Below, piece by piece: positions 8,661 through 17,227 of a stretch of 64,000 bases of DNA (position 1 is the first letter of the stretch; each line of letters opens with the position of its first letter). The notes beneath the pieces were generated by a model. That model searched no databases, was not told where the DNA came from, and saw nothing but the letters and a program-made list of their open reading frames with translations. The DNA is from Halomonas sp. HAL1. Lineage in GTDB: Bacteria > Pseudomonadota > Gammaproteobacteria > Pseudomonadales > Halomonadaceae. The position numbers were made by a program, and so were the translations under genes. Location: positions 4,186,623 through 4,250,622 of the forward strand of contig NZ_CP130610.1 of NCBI RefSeq assembly GCF_030544485.1, written 5' to 3'.

Positions 8661-10742
8661 ATGACCGACGCCATGACGCCTGCCACGCCCAAGAGCATTC
8701 TAAGTCGCATTAAAGGGCTCAACCCGCGCCAGCAGGAAGCCGTGCGCTACATCGATGGCCCCTGTTTGGTGTTGGCGGGCGCAGGGTCCGGTAAAACCAG
8801 CGTTATCACCACTAAAATTGCCTATTTGGTGCAAGAGTGCGGGATGAGTGCGCGCAAAATCGCGGCGGTGACCTTCACCAATAAAGCCGCTCGGGAGATG
8901 AAAGAGCGCGTCGGCCAGATGCTCCACGGCAAAGAGGGCCATGGGCTCACGGTCTCCACCTTTCACACCCTGGGGCTGAATATTATCCGCGGCGAGCTTA
9001 AAACCCTCGGCTACAAGCCCGGTTTTTCGTTGTTTGACCCGGAAGATGCCAAGGCGCTGCTACGCGATTTGATGAACAAAGATGCCCAGGTGGATGCCGA
9101 GCAGATCAACGCCGTGCAGAGCAAAATTTCCACCTGGAAGAATGACTTGGTACTGCCCAGCGATGCCCTCTCGTTTGCTGCCGACGACGATGAGCACTTT
9201 GCCGCCCGGGTGTATGAAGCCTATGTACGCCACCTGAAAGCTTACAACGCGGTGGATTTTGACGACCTGATTCTGCTGCCGGTGGTACTACTGCAACGTG
9301 ATCCTGAAGCGCTGGAGCGCTGGCGGCGCAAAATCCACTACATGTTGGTGGATGAGTATCAGGACACCAACGTCTCCCAGTACCTGCTGGTGAAACTGCT
9401 CATGGCCGAGCGCTCCACCTTTACCGTGGTGGGTGACGATGATCAGTCGATTTACGCCTGGCGCGGTGCACGGCCTGAAAACTTGATTACCCTGGGTGAG
9501 GATTTCCCGCGCCTGAAAGTCATCAAGCTGGAGCAGAACTACCGCTCTACCGCCACGATACTGCGCGCCGCCAATACGCTGATCGCCAATAACCCCCACG
9601 TTTATGAGAAGACGCTGTGGTCGGATATGGGCGACGGTGCGCCCATTCGGGTGATCGTGAATCGCCACGAGGAGGCGGAGTCTGAGCGGGTCGCTAGCGA
9701 AATGCTCACCCGGCGCATTAAAGAAAAAGCCGAGTGGCGGGACTTTGCGGTGCTTTATCGAGGCAATTTCCAGGCCCGTTTGTTGGAGCTTAAGCTCCAG
9801 CACTACCAAATTCCTTACAAGCTCTCCGGTGGTACGTCGTTTTTCTCGCGCAACGAGATTAAAGACACCATGGCTTACCTGCGCCTGCTGATTAACCCCG
9901 CGGACGATAATGCCTTTTTGCGCATTGTGAACGTACCACGCCGCGAAGTGGGCCCAGGCACGGTAGAGAAACTCGCCAACTACGCGACTGAGCGCTCGAT
10001 ATCGCTGTTTGCCGCCTGTCATGAGCTTGGGCTGGAGCAAGTACTGCCAACCCGAGCTACAGAGCGCTTAAGCCGCTTTACCCACTTTATTGATGGTGTG
10101 CGTAAACGCATGGATCAAGGCGACGCCATTGCCGCCATTCGCGACATGCTGCGAGATATGGATTACGAGGCGTGGCTGTACCAAAACGCCAGCGCGCCCA
10201 CCGTGGCCGAGCGCCGCATGGCCAACGTCTGGATTTTGATCGACCAGCTTGAGAAGTCGCTTAACCGGGACCCGGAAGAGAGTACCGACTCCACTGATAC
10301 CGAAACCGACGGCGTTCAAGCGGCTATTTCACGCTTGGTACTGCGGGATATTCTGGAGCAGCAGGCAGAAGAGGATGATTCGGATAGAGTGCAACTGCTC
10401 ACCATGCACGCCTCCAAAGGTCTTGAGTTTCCGCATGTCTATTTGATGGGGCTAGAGGAAGATCTGCTGCCCCACCGCAACGCCATTGAAGTAGGCACCG
10501 TGGAGGAAGAGCGGCGCTTGGCCTATGTGGGTATTACCCGGGCGCGACGTACGCTGACGTTGACGCTTGCCCGCCAGAGAAAAGCCTACGGCGAGCTGAT
10601 GGACTGCCAACCGAGCCGCTTTTTAGAAGAGCTGCCCGCCGAGGACCTGGAGTGGGAAGGCCGAGCGGATAAAGAAGACCCAGAGAAAAAACAGGCTCGT
10701 GGCAAAGATGCCATTGCCGGGCTGCGCTCGCTGCTGGGGTGA
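8661..10742 (+). CDS. rep: ATP-dependent DNA helicase Rep
   Basis: This superfamily 1A 3'-5' helicase assists replication fork progress through bound proteins. The 693-residue product shows Walker A AGAGSGKT (39-46), VDEYQDTN (motif II), [12 protein letters not shown] (motif III), [12 protein letters not shown] (motif V) and [14 protein letters not shown] (motif VI). It aligns better with E. coli Rep than UvrD, e.g. ISTWKNDL and [14 protein letters not shown] second ATG lies 4 codons in (8673); the GAGG at 8657-8660 touches the first ATG, so either could be used. A convergent terminator follows at 10770-10799. Confidence 0.97.
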   Translation: MTDAMTPATPKSILSRIKGLNPRQQEAVRYIDGPCLVLAGAGSGKTSVITTKIAYLVQECGMSARKIAAVTFTNKAAREMKERVGQMLHGKEGHGLTVSTFHTLGLNIIRGELKTLGYKPGFSLFDPEDAKALLRDLMNKDAQVDAEQINAVQSKISTWKNDLVLPSDALSFAADDDEHFAARVYEAYVRHLKAYNAVDFDDLILLPVVLLQRDPEALERWRRKIHYMLVDEYQDTNVSQYLLVKLLMAERSTFTVVGDDDQSIYAWRGARPENLITLGEDFPRLKVIKLEQNYRSTATILRAANTLIANNPHVYEKTLWSDMGDGAPIRVIVNRHEEAESERVASEMLTRRIKEKAEWRDFAVLYRGNFQARLLELKLQHYQIPYKLSGGTSFFSRNEIKDTMAYLRLLINPADDNAFLRIVNVPRREVGPGTVEKLANYATERSISLFAACHELGLEQVLPTRATERLSRFTHFIDGVRKRMDQGDAIAAIRDMLRDMDYEAWLYQNASAPTVAERRMANVWILIDQLEKSLNRDPEESTDSTDTETDGVQAAISRLVLRDILEQQAEEDDSDRVQLLTMHASKGLEFPHVYLMGLEEDLLPHRNAIEVGTVEEERRLAYVGITRARRTLTLTLARQRKAYGELMDCQPSRFLEELPAEDLEWEGRADKEDPEKKQARGKDAIAGLRSLLG

Positions 10743-10769
10743 TTGATAAGATAGGCAGATAAAAATAAC

Positions 10770-10799
10770 CCACAGGGCGGTGACTAAAACGCCCTGTGG
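10770..10799. terminator. Bidirectional terminator between rep and the cytochrome c gene
   Basis: 10-bp stem (10770-10779 with 10790-10799) with a 10-base loop, between converging genes. A short T-rich stretch follows on the minus side (complement of AAAAATAACC). The right arm runs into a perfect DnaA-box-like sequence TGTGGATAA (10795-10803). Confidence 0.7.
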
Positions 10800-10849
10800 A
10801 TAAATTTACCAAGCTGAATAAAGCTGCTGTTTGTCGTTACTGCTTAACG

Positions 10850-11725
10850 TTACTGGGCTTCCGCCATTAAGTAATCGACAACGGCCATCACTTCTTCATC
10901 AGATAGGTTGGGATTGCCGCCTTTGGCTGGCATAGCGCCAATGCCGTTAATGGCGCTGGCATAAAGCTCATCAGCCCCTTTCTCTAAACGCGCCGCCCAA
11001 GCTTCGGAGTCGCCTTTGGTGGGAGCACCCGCAACGCCATTATCGTGGCATGCCACACAGCCAGAGCTTGCGTAGAGGGCTTCACCGTCTAAGTCGCTAC
11101 CGCCACTGGCTTCTTCAGAGGCTGCCGCGTCTTCTTCACTCGCTGCGTCGTCGTTAGCAGCCATTTCTTCTTCAGCGGCAGCACCCTCGCCTTCAGCAGC
11201 GGCAGTCTCTTCAGCCGCTCCCTCGTCTGTTGCCGCCTCTTCAGAAGCAGCATCATCGCCACCACCTAATTCTGGCACTTCCATCACCGGTTCAACCATA
11301 TAGGCAACCGCTGCTTCGACTTCTTCGTCGGAGAGGCTAGCGTTGCCGCCTTTCGCTGGCATGGCACCAATACCGTTAATCGCGTGATCTAACAGCGTGG
11401 CGAAACCTTGTTCGGTACGTTCAGCCCAAGCCTCTTCATCACCGCGGATAGGTGCACCCGCAGCGCCGGATTCGTGGCAGGCGCTACACACGTTGCCGTA
11501 AATACCTTCACCGTCGATATCACCGCCACTGCTGGCGCTATCGCCTGCAGGTGCGGCTGCCGTTCCACAGTCTTGGCCTTGCAAACAGAGTTGACCCACC
11601 GGCGCTAAACGCTCGGCAATCGCATCACGTGCGGCATCATCTTGGGCATAAACACTGGATGTGCCCGCCATGAAGCCGAGGGCCACCAGCCCGCTCATGA
11701 TCAGCTTAGCTTTCACTCTCACCAC
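10850..11725 (-). CDS. Periplasmic two-haem c-type cytochrome (tandem cytochrome c5-like domains)
   Basis: The product has a signal peptide ending SVYA before QDD. It contains two cytochrome c domains with haem motifs CSACH (80-84) and CVACH (223-227), each followed by a GIGAMPAKGGN segment whose Met (122, 265) is the likely axial ligand. The domains are close copies, implying duplication. They are joined by about 55 residues made almost only of Glu, Ala, Asp and Ser. It probably carries electrons in the periplasm. Start choice is open: GTG at 11725 or GTG at 11716, the latter better spaced from AGAGG. No terminal oxidase or other redox partner is adjacent. The very acidic composition fits a halophile. 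Confidence 0.88.
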   Translation of the reverse strand: MVRVKAKLIMSGLVALGFMAGTSSVYAQDDAARDAIAERLAPVGQLCLQGQDCGTAAAPAGDSASSGGDIDGEGIYGNVCSACHESGAAGAPIRGDEEAWAERTEQGFATLLDHAINGIGAMPAKGGNASLSDEEVEAAVAYMVEPVMEVPELGGGDDAASEEAATDEGAAEETAAAEGEGAAAEEEMAANDDAASEEDAAASEEASGGSDLDGEALYASSGCVACHDNGVAGAPTKGDSEAWAARLEKGADELYASAINGIGAMPAKGGNPNLSDEEVMAVVDYLMAEAQ

Positions 11726-11900
11726 CTCTTGAGTATTGTCATCAAACGTTTGTTCTTAACCCCTGTGCGCGGCAGCGCCACAATCGACGATGCACCGACG
11801 AGACGCCAAGACGTGCGTATGGGGCTAGTATAACGGCAACGCAAAGCGCAAGAAAATGCTACTAAGCGCGCCTATGCCACCAACGACTGCTATTTAGGCC

Positions 11901-12836
11901 TTATTGAGGTGCTTCACTCCTTCCGCCACCCCCTTTCCACGCTAATAAACGCTGCTGTGCATAATGCACAAAACCAGCCTCCTGATAGAGCCGTTTGGCC
12001 GGTAGGTTGACGCCATCCACCGCCAGCATCACCTCTTGCACACCCGCCTGCTGGGCAAGCTCAAGGGCGCTATTCAATAGCGCGCGGCCCAAGCCAATCC
12101 CACGCCATTCAGGCGCTAGCCCCATCAATATAAGCTCCCAACGGCCTAACGACGGGCGTGGCGCCAGCAGCAAAACACCAGCCACGGCATCTTGATAATT
12201 GACGGTGTACCAGTGCTGTGGCGCCTGGGGATCCTGTTGATGGAACCCGGTCAACAACTCTTGCACCGAGAGTACTTCGCGCAAGGGGCGACTATCCAGC
12301 GAATCGTGCCCCACGGCGGCCAACAGGGCCAGCTGTTGCGTTTGCGAAAACTCGTCAAATGGCTGCAGTGACAATGGCCTTGCTTCCTTCATTACTAAAC
12401 GGCGGTGACTGCTACCGGTTAAATGCGCCAGGTTGGCCAAGCGCTGCATGCCGTGCTCTAGCAACAGCGCTTCTGTTTCAGCGGCCTGGGGTGAAAGCGT
12501 CAGATGGCAGAGGCGAATAGGCTGATTGTTTACCCACCTATAGGCGGCATGTAACAGCGCATAGGCATGTGCGCCTTCGGCCTTGGGTAACCACAGCTGG
12601 GCCATGTTCATCGGCAAGGGCTGCACCCAGATAGCGCCCGTTAACCGTCCCGCGTCAAGGCTTATCCATAACCCGCCCCACTGTTCGTCTGGCAGATCGT
12701 ACATTGCCTTTACCGCCCCGCTCAGGGCGGTTTGCTGCTCAGGATCATGAGCGGCCGCCAACTGCAGCAGCGCCTCGCGACGTAGCGAGGGAGGACACTG
12801 CACGGTCTCAAGGGACGTTACCTGCGCGGAGGTCAT
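11901..12836 (-). CDS. GNAT family N-acetyltransferase
   Basis: A 311-residue protein with a C-terminal GNAT domain. The acetyl-CoA-binding segment is MGLAPEWRGIGLGRALL, followed by VNLPAKRLYQEAGFV, the classic end of the fold. The N-terminal half may be a degenerate second GNAT domain (around WGGLWISLDAGRLTGAIWVQPL), giving a tandem layout. The substrate is unknown. The frame extends 11 codons upstream, but ATG 12836 follows GGAGAGG at suitable distance. It diverges from the hemolysin-family operon; the 114-bp shared gap contains a PmrA/QseB-like box, so the two units may be co-regulated. Confidence 0.85.
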   Translation of the reverse strand: MTSAQVTSLETVQCPPSLRREALLQLAAAHDPEQQTALSGAVKAMYDLPDEQWGGLWISLDAGRLTGAIWVQPLPMNMAQLWLPKAEGAHAYALLHAAYRWVNNQPIRLCHLTLSPQAAETEALLLEHGMQRLANLAHLTGSSHRRLVMKEARPLSLQPFDEFSQTQQLALLAAVGHDSLDSRPLREVLSVQELLTGFHQQDPQAPQHWYTVNYQDAVAGVLLLAPRPSLGRWELILMGLAPEWRGIGLGRALLNSALELAQQAGVQEVMLAVDGVNLPAKRLYQEAGFVHYAQQRLLAWKGGGGRSEAPQ

Positions 12837-12890
12837 CAATGCGTTACCTCTCCATTGCTCGGTCAACACAGAGATAAATATTTATCCCTG

Positions 12891-12907
12891 CTTAAGTTTT
12901 CGTTAAG
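12891..12907. promoter_or_regulatory. Putative PmrA/QseB-type response regulator box
   Basis: CTTAAG-TTTTC-GTTAAG: two hexamer half-sites in direct orientation with 5-bp spacing, the arrangement bound by PmrA/QseB-class OmpR-family regulators. It lies 43 bp before the hemolysin-family ATG and 54 bp before the divergent GNAT ATG. A regulator of that class is encoded in the same operon (17228-17902), suggesting autoregulation. Binding is inferred. Confidence 0.55.
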
Positions 12908-12950
12908 TAAACCCGCCCAGAGTGTCGGAACACACGATGGAGATCACCCG

Positions 12951-13592
12951 ATGACTCGCCTACGTTCGCTCCCCACTGCGCTGGCAACACTGGATTGGCA
13001 CGAAGCCCTCAATTGGCAGGAAAAAGCGATGCTTCAGCAACTGATTCAACAACGCTTCGCCCAGCAACACAGTGCTTATATCCAGCATTTTCTGCCTCGC
13101 CTGTTTGGGCTGTGGCAGGCGGGGCAACCGCAAGCGGCGGTAGGGCTGCGCCTTGCCAGCAGCGGGCCACTCTTTCTGGAGCGCTACCTGGATGGCAAGG
13201 CCGAACAGGTTATTAACCATGGGTTTCAGCAGTCACTTGCCCGTCGAGATATTGCCGAAATTGGCAATCTGGCCAGCCTGCGCCCTGGCTTACAGCGGCA
13301 GCTGTTTATCTACCTCGCTCATCAACTGGCGGCGGAAGGCATCGCTTGGCTGCTATTTACGGCCACGCCTGAAGTTGCCAACGGCCTGCGCCGCCTAGGG
13401 CTTGAACCACAACCGATTACCCCTGCCGACCCTAATCGACTAGGCGAAGAGTCGCATCTCTGGGGGCGCTATTACCAGCATCGCCCCTGGGTGATGGCCG
13501 GTGATCTTCGCAGCGCCATGCACACGCTCCAGGCTCAGTCAGCCTTCACAGAAACAGATAGTGAAGAGGTACTGCATGCACGCCTTGCCTAA
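12951..13592 (+). CDS. Thermostable hemolysin family protein (GNAT/acyl-transferase-like)
   Basis: The 213-residue product resembles the thermostable hemolysin family (T_hemolysin), named after a Vibrio protein; true haemolytic activity is uncertain. The segment RRDIAEIGNLASLRPG (98-113) and the later LLFTATPEVANGLRRLGLEP look like the beta-strand/loop pattern of GNAT and LuxI-type acyl transferases, so an N-acyltransferase role is possible (inference). Start ATG 12951 has GGAG 8 bases upstream; the longer open frame to 12855 lacks such a site. It is the first gene of a seven-gene operon and overlaps the next gene by 17 bases. No signal peptide or membrane segment is seen. Confidence 0.75.
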   Translation: MTRLRSLPTALATLDWHEALNWQEKAMLQQLIQQRFAQQHSAYIQHFLPRLFGLWQAGQPQAAVGLRLASSGPLFLERYLDGKAEQVINHGFQQSLARRDIAEIGNLASLRPGLQRQLFIYLAHQLAAEGIAWLLFTATPEVANGLRRLGLEPQPITPADPNRLGEESHLWGRYYQHRPWVMAGDLRSAMHTLQAQSAFTETDSEEVLHARLA

Positions 13593-15036
13593 TGCGCTAA
13601 TGGCGCGGCTTGCCCACCATGCCCAGCAAACCCCACAGCGTACCGCACTTAGCGATGGTGAACAGATTTTGTCGTATGCAGATGTCATTCACCACGTCGC
13701 CCAACGACGCCAGCGCTTACGCGATGTTAACGCACGACGTGTTGCGCTAGCGCTGGATAACGGGCTGGAGTGGGCGCTATGGGATTTAGCCCTGATGGCC
13801 GAAGCGTGTGTGGCCGTGCCTATTCCCGGTTTTTTCAGCGAACAGCAGCGCCGCCACGTGGTTCAGCAAGCGGGCCTGGATAGCTGGGTTGGGCATGGCG
13901 GGGAGCCCCACGGTTTTCAAGCCACCCACGACGCATCCATTGCCCAGCGCCGGGTTGATCATTTCCCTGCGTTACACACAGGCACCACGCGCATCACCTT
14001 TACCTCGGGTACCAGCGGCACCCCCAAGGGCGTGTGTTTGGATAATGCGGCGCTGCTGACCGTTACCGAAAGCCTGGCGGAGGTAGTGGCACCGCTCGCG
14101 ATAAGTCGCCATCTCGCCATGCTGCCCCTCTCCACGCTTCTCGAAAATATCGGTGGGCTTTATTTACCGCTATGGCTGGGTGCCTGCAGCATTTTACCGG
14201 GGATGGCCACGTTAGGTTGGCAGGGAGCCAGCGGTTTTAATGCTCAGCTCGCCCTTGATGCCATTGAGCGCTATCAACCCAACAGCATGATTTTGGTGCC
14301 TCAACTGCTTCAAGCGTTGGTCAGCGAGTCCACAACGGCGCCCGACAGCCTGCGCTTTGTGGCGGTGGGCGGCGCGCAGGTTGCCAACACACTGCTCTCT
14401 CAGGCCCGGCGTGGCGGATGGCCGGTCTATGAAGGCTATGGTTTATCCGAAGGCACCTCGGTGGTCTGTCTTAATCGCCCAGGCGAACCAAGCTGCGGCG
14501 TTGGCCGCCCACTGCGCCACGCCCAGATTCGCATTGATCGCGAAGGCCAGCTGCATATTCGCGGCGCCTTGATGCTGGGTTATGTCGGTGAAGCGCCTTG
14601 CGGCGACTGGTACGCCACGGGGGATACCGGCCAGTGGCAAGACGGCACCATCGCGCTCAATGGCCGCCAGCGGGACGTCTTTATTACCGCCTATGGCCGT
14701 AACGTCAACCCGCAATGGGTAGAGGGCGAGCTCTGCACGCAGCCTGCCATTGCCCAAGCCATGGTGTATGGCGAGGCCCTGCCCGCTAACCGCGCGCTGA
14801 TCGTGCCCGCGACGCCCCATATGACCAATGCCCAAATACACGCTGCCCTCAAATCAGTCAATCGCACGCTACCCGATTACGCCCAAGTGCATGAGTGGCA
14901 GCGCGCCGCCCCCTTTACGCCCCACAACCAACAACTCACGGCCAACGGCCGCCTACGCCGCGACACCCTGCTAGCCGCCTATGGCCACTGGCTAAGGGCC
15001 GTCGTGACCGACACACCCAAAGGAGTAACACCATGA
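13576..15036 (+). CDS. AMP-binding acyl-CoA synthetase/ligase-like protein
   Basis: This 486-residue ANL-superfamily enzyme is expected to activate a carboxylic acid (likely fatty) as an adenylate. Visible motifs are TFTSGTSGTPKGVC (phosphate loop, 141-154), YGLSEGTSV (288-296) and YATGDTG (346-352). The C-terminal A10 motif reads LTANGRLRRD with Arg459 where the family's catalytic Lys is expected, so adenylation may be altered. The start at 13576 sits 6 bases after GAAGAGG inside the end of the previous gene. It overlaps the next gene by ATGA. The substrate cannot be told from sequence; at under 490 residues it is shorter than typical long-chain acyl-CoA synthetases. Confidence 0.85.
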   Translation: MHALPNALMARLAHHAQQTPQRTALSDGEQILSYADVIHHVAQRRQRLRDVNARRVALALDNGLEWALWDLALMAEACVAVPIPGFFSEQQRRHVVQQAGLDSWVGHGGEPHGFQATHDASIAQRRVDHFPALHTGTTRITFTSGTSGTPKGVCLDNAALLTVTESLAEVVAPLAISRHLAMLPLSTLLENIGGLYLPLWLGACSILPGMATLGWQGASGFNAQLALDAIERYQPNSMILVPQLLQALVSESTTAPDSLRFVAVGGAQVANTLLSQARRGGWPVYEGYGLSEGTSVVCLNRPGEPSCGVGRPLRHAQIRIDREGQLHIRGALMLGYVGEAPCGDWYATGDTGQWQDGTIALNGRQRDVFITAYGRNVNPQWVEGELCTQPAIAQAMVYGEALPANRALIVPATPHMTNAQIHAALKSVNRTLPDYAQVHEWQRAAPFTPHNQQLTANGRLRRDTLLAAYGHWLRAVVTDTPKGVTP

Positions 15037-15725
15037 CCGCTTACCAACAGCTGCAAGACGCTACCCAAGACGCTCGTCACTGGTTGCTGACGACCCCCAT
15101 CGTGACCCGCGCTCTGGCGGGCAATGTTTCCCTAGAGGAGTATCTCGCCTTTTTAGGTCAGGCGTATCATCACGTTCGTTTCACCGTGCCGCTAATGATG
15201 GCCTGCGGCGCACGTCTGCCCGACCGGCTCGATTGGTTACGCACAGCACTGGTGGAGTACATCGAAGAGGAGCACGGTCATGAAAAATGGATTCTGGACG
15301 ATATCCGCGCCGCGGGCGGGGATGCAGATGCCGCCGCTGCCGCCCTGCCAGACCCCGCCACTCGGTTAATGGTGGCCTGGATCCGTGACGCCGTAGAGCA
15401 CGGTAACCCGGTGGCGTTTTTCGGCATGGTGCAGGTGCTGGAAGGTACCAGTACCGCGCTTGCCACCCAGGCCGCCGAACGCTTACAGGTTAGCCTTTCG
15501 CTTCCCAACAATGCCGTGCGCTACCTCACCTCCCACGGCAGCCTGGATATTGGTCACTTGGCCTTTTTTGAAGAGCAGATCAATCAGCTAGGTGCCGACG
15601 ATCTGGCCGTGGTGATTGATAGCGCCAATATGTTCTACCGCCTGTACGGGGCGATGTTTAGAGGCATCGAAGCCCGCTGTCAGGGTGGTCGCGCGGTGGA
15701 GGAACTTAGTCATGCGCTTGCCTAG
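15033..15725 (+). CDS. Haem-oxygenase-like diiron oxygenase / TenA-PqqC family protein
   Basis: A 230-residue all-helical protein of the haem-oxygenase-like superfamily (annotated in relatives as iron-containing redox enzyme or TENA/THI-4). Candidate metal ligands are Glu80 with His81/His83 in EEEHGHEKW, Glu137 in VQVLEGTS, and His168-x3-Asp172-x2-His175 in SHGSLDIGH. The H-x3-D-x2-H pattern is typical of diiron oxygenases in this fold such as SznF, and UndA-type decarboxylases also share the fold. It probably oxidises the product of the neighbouring ligase (inference). The ATG overlaps the ligase stop (ATGA), after AGGAG. The SDR gene starts within its last codons. A thiaminase role is unlikely in this context. 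Confidence 0.8.
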   Translation: MTAYQQLQDATQDARHWLLTTPIVTRALAGNVSLEEYLAFLGQAYHHVRFTVPLMMACGARLPDRLDWLRTALVEYIEEEHGHEKWILDDIRAAGGDADAAAAALPDPATRLMVAWIRDAVEHGNPVAFFGMVQVLEGTSTALATQAAERLQVSLSLPNNAVRYLTSHGSLDIGHLAFFEEQINQLGADDLAVVIDSANMFYRLYGAMFRGIEARCQGGRAVEELSHALA

Positions 15726-16554
15726 CCTGCGTTGGCCTAGAAAAAACAGGCTGCCCGGCGGATGGCCGGGCCAGCGGATTTTAATCACCGGCGCCAGCGG
15801 CGGTATTGGTATGGCCATGGCCGAAGCGCTGGCGCAGCGGGGCGCGCACCTACTGGTAAGTGGTCGCCAACAAGACGCGCTGGCTTCGTTAATCGACCGT
15901 TTTCCCAATCACATCACCGCCGTTAGCGCTGATCTAACCAACGCGAGTGATCGCAGCCGCTTAGTCAGCGCTGCGCAAGAGGCAGGCTGCAATATGTTGA
16001 TTAATGCCGCTGGCAGTAATCAGCAGGGATTTTTTGATACTGCCAGTGACAGTGATATCGAACAGCTGGTGGCGATTAATCTGACCGCCACCCTGCAACT
16101 GACCCGCGCGCTGCTTCCCCAGCTAATGGCTGGCCCCCGAGCGACGATTATCACCATTGGTTCGACGCTCGGGCGGCTGGGCTACCCAGGCCAAGTCACT
16201 TACTGCGCCACCAAATTCGCCCTGCGCGGTTTTAGCCAAGCGCTGCGCCGGGAGCTGGCCGATACCCGTGTGCGGGTGATGTATATCGCCCCACGAGCCA
16301 CCCGCACCGCGATGAACTCGCCACAAACCGAGGCACTCAATGAGGCGCTGGGCAATACCATCGACTCTCCTGACGCCGTTGCCCTGGCCATTATCAATGC
16401 CGTGGAACAGCAGCGTGAGGAACTACAAATTGGCCTGCCAGAACGCTTCTTTACCCGCTTGAATATGCTATGGCCAGGCGCTGTTGACCGGGCCCTGTTA
16501 CGCCAACTGCCCGTCATTCGCCGGTTCGTTGCCACCAAGGAGTCTTCCTTATGA
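15712..16554 (+). CDS. Short-chain dehydrogenase/reductase
   Basis: The 280-residue classical SDR has TGASGGIG (26-33) for NAD(P), NAAG (98-101), the active-site set Ser151, Tyr164 and Lys168 (YCATK), and structural Asn123. The C-terminal region (PERFFTRLNMLWPGAVDRAL) resembles SDRs of lipid metabolism. Start ATG 15712 is preceded by GGAGGAA at 8 bases and overlaps the previous gene by 14 bases. It presumably reduces or oxidises an intermediate of the operon's pathway; cofactor choice and substrate are not determinable here. Confidence 0.88.
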   Translation: MRLPSLRWPRKNRLPGGWPGQRILITGASGGIGMAMAEALAQRGAHLLVSGRQQDALASLIDRFPNHITAVSADLTNASDRSRLVSAAQEAGCNMLINAAGSNQQGFFDTASDSDIEQLVAINLTATLQLTRALLPQLMAGPRATIITIGSTLGRLGYPGQVTYCATKFALRGFSQALRRELADTRVRVMYIAPRATRTAMNSPQTEALNEALGNTIDSPDAVALAIINAVEQQREELQIGLPERFFTRLNMLWPGAVDRALLRQLPVIRRFVATKESSL

Positions 16555-17216
16555 TCATGCTAGCTTTCAAAACGCTGCGTACCACGCTACTGGCTAGCGC
16601 CATTGGCTTGATAAGTTTTCAGGGGTTTGCCAGCGAGGTCGACAGCGCGGCTGTCGCCGCATCGCTTACCGAACTACAGCAGCGTTGGGCGGAAATTAAC
16701 TATACGCTGCCGCCGGGTGAACAGGCGGCAGCCTTCAGCCGCTTGGGCGACCAGGCTGAACAGCTCGTCAAACGCTACCCGGACGCCGCCGAACTGCATA
16801 TCTGGGCCGGCATTATCCGCTCGACAGAAGCAGGTGCCAGTGGTGGGCTGGGCGCGCTGGGGCTGGTAAAACAGGCTAAAAAGGAGCTTGAAACCGCGCT
16901 GGAACTGAACCCGCTGGCGCTGGATGGTTCGGCCTATACCAGCCTGGGTGCGCTCTATTATCAGGTTCCCGGCTGGCCACTCGGCTTTGGCGATGAACAA
17001 AAAGCCGAATGGCATTTGCAAAGAGCCCTTGCGATTAACCCCGAAGGGATCGACAGTCTCTATTTCTGGGGCGACTATTTACATGAACAGGGTCGCGATG
17101 CAGAAGCGCGTCAGGCATTGGAAAATGCACTAGTAGCGCCACCCCGGGCGGGGCGTGAATTGGCGGATAATGGCCGCCGTGACGACATTCGCCAGTTAAT
17201 GTCAGAACTCGAATAA
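16551..17216 (+). CDS. Exported tetratricopeptide-repeat protein
   Basis: A 221-residue protein with an N-terminal signal peptide (hydrophobic to about residue 27, GFA before SE) and TPR-like helices: the pairs KKELETALELNPLALDGSAYTSLG, AEWHLQRALAINPEGIDSLYFWG and AEARQALENAL. It is probably a periplasmic scaffold. ATG overlaps the SDR stop (ATGA); a second ATG two codons later is also possible. Its place between biosynthetic-type genes and the sensor pair suggests a part in export, assembly or sensing for the pathway, but this is conjecture. Confidence 0.8.
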   Translation: MIMLAFKTLRTTLLASAIGLISFQGFASEVDSAAVAASLTELQQRWAEINYTLPPGEQAAAFSRLGDQAEQLVKRYPDAAELHIWAGIIRSTEAGASGGLGALGLVKQAKKELETALELNPLALDGSAYTSLGALYYQVPGWPLGFGDEQKAEWHLQRALAINPEGIDSLYFWGDYLHEQGRDAEARQALENALVAPPRAGRELADNGRRDDIRQLMSELE

Positions 17217-17227
17217 TAAGGATCCCT

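Noticed and set aside
9288..10040. Long open frame on the minus strand, about 250 codons
   Set aside because: Lies wholly inside rep, whose helicase motifs prove the plus frame; the antisense product has no recognisable motif and comes from high-GC codon bias.
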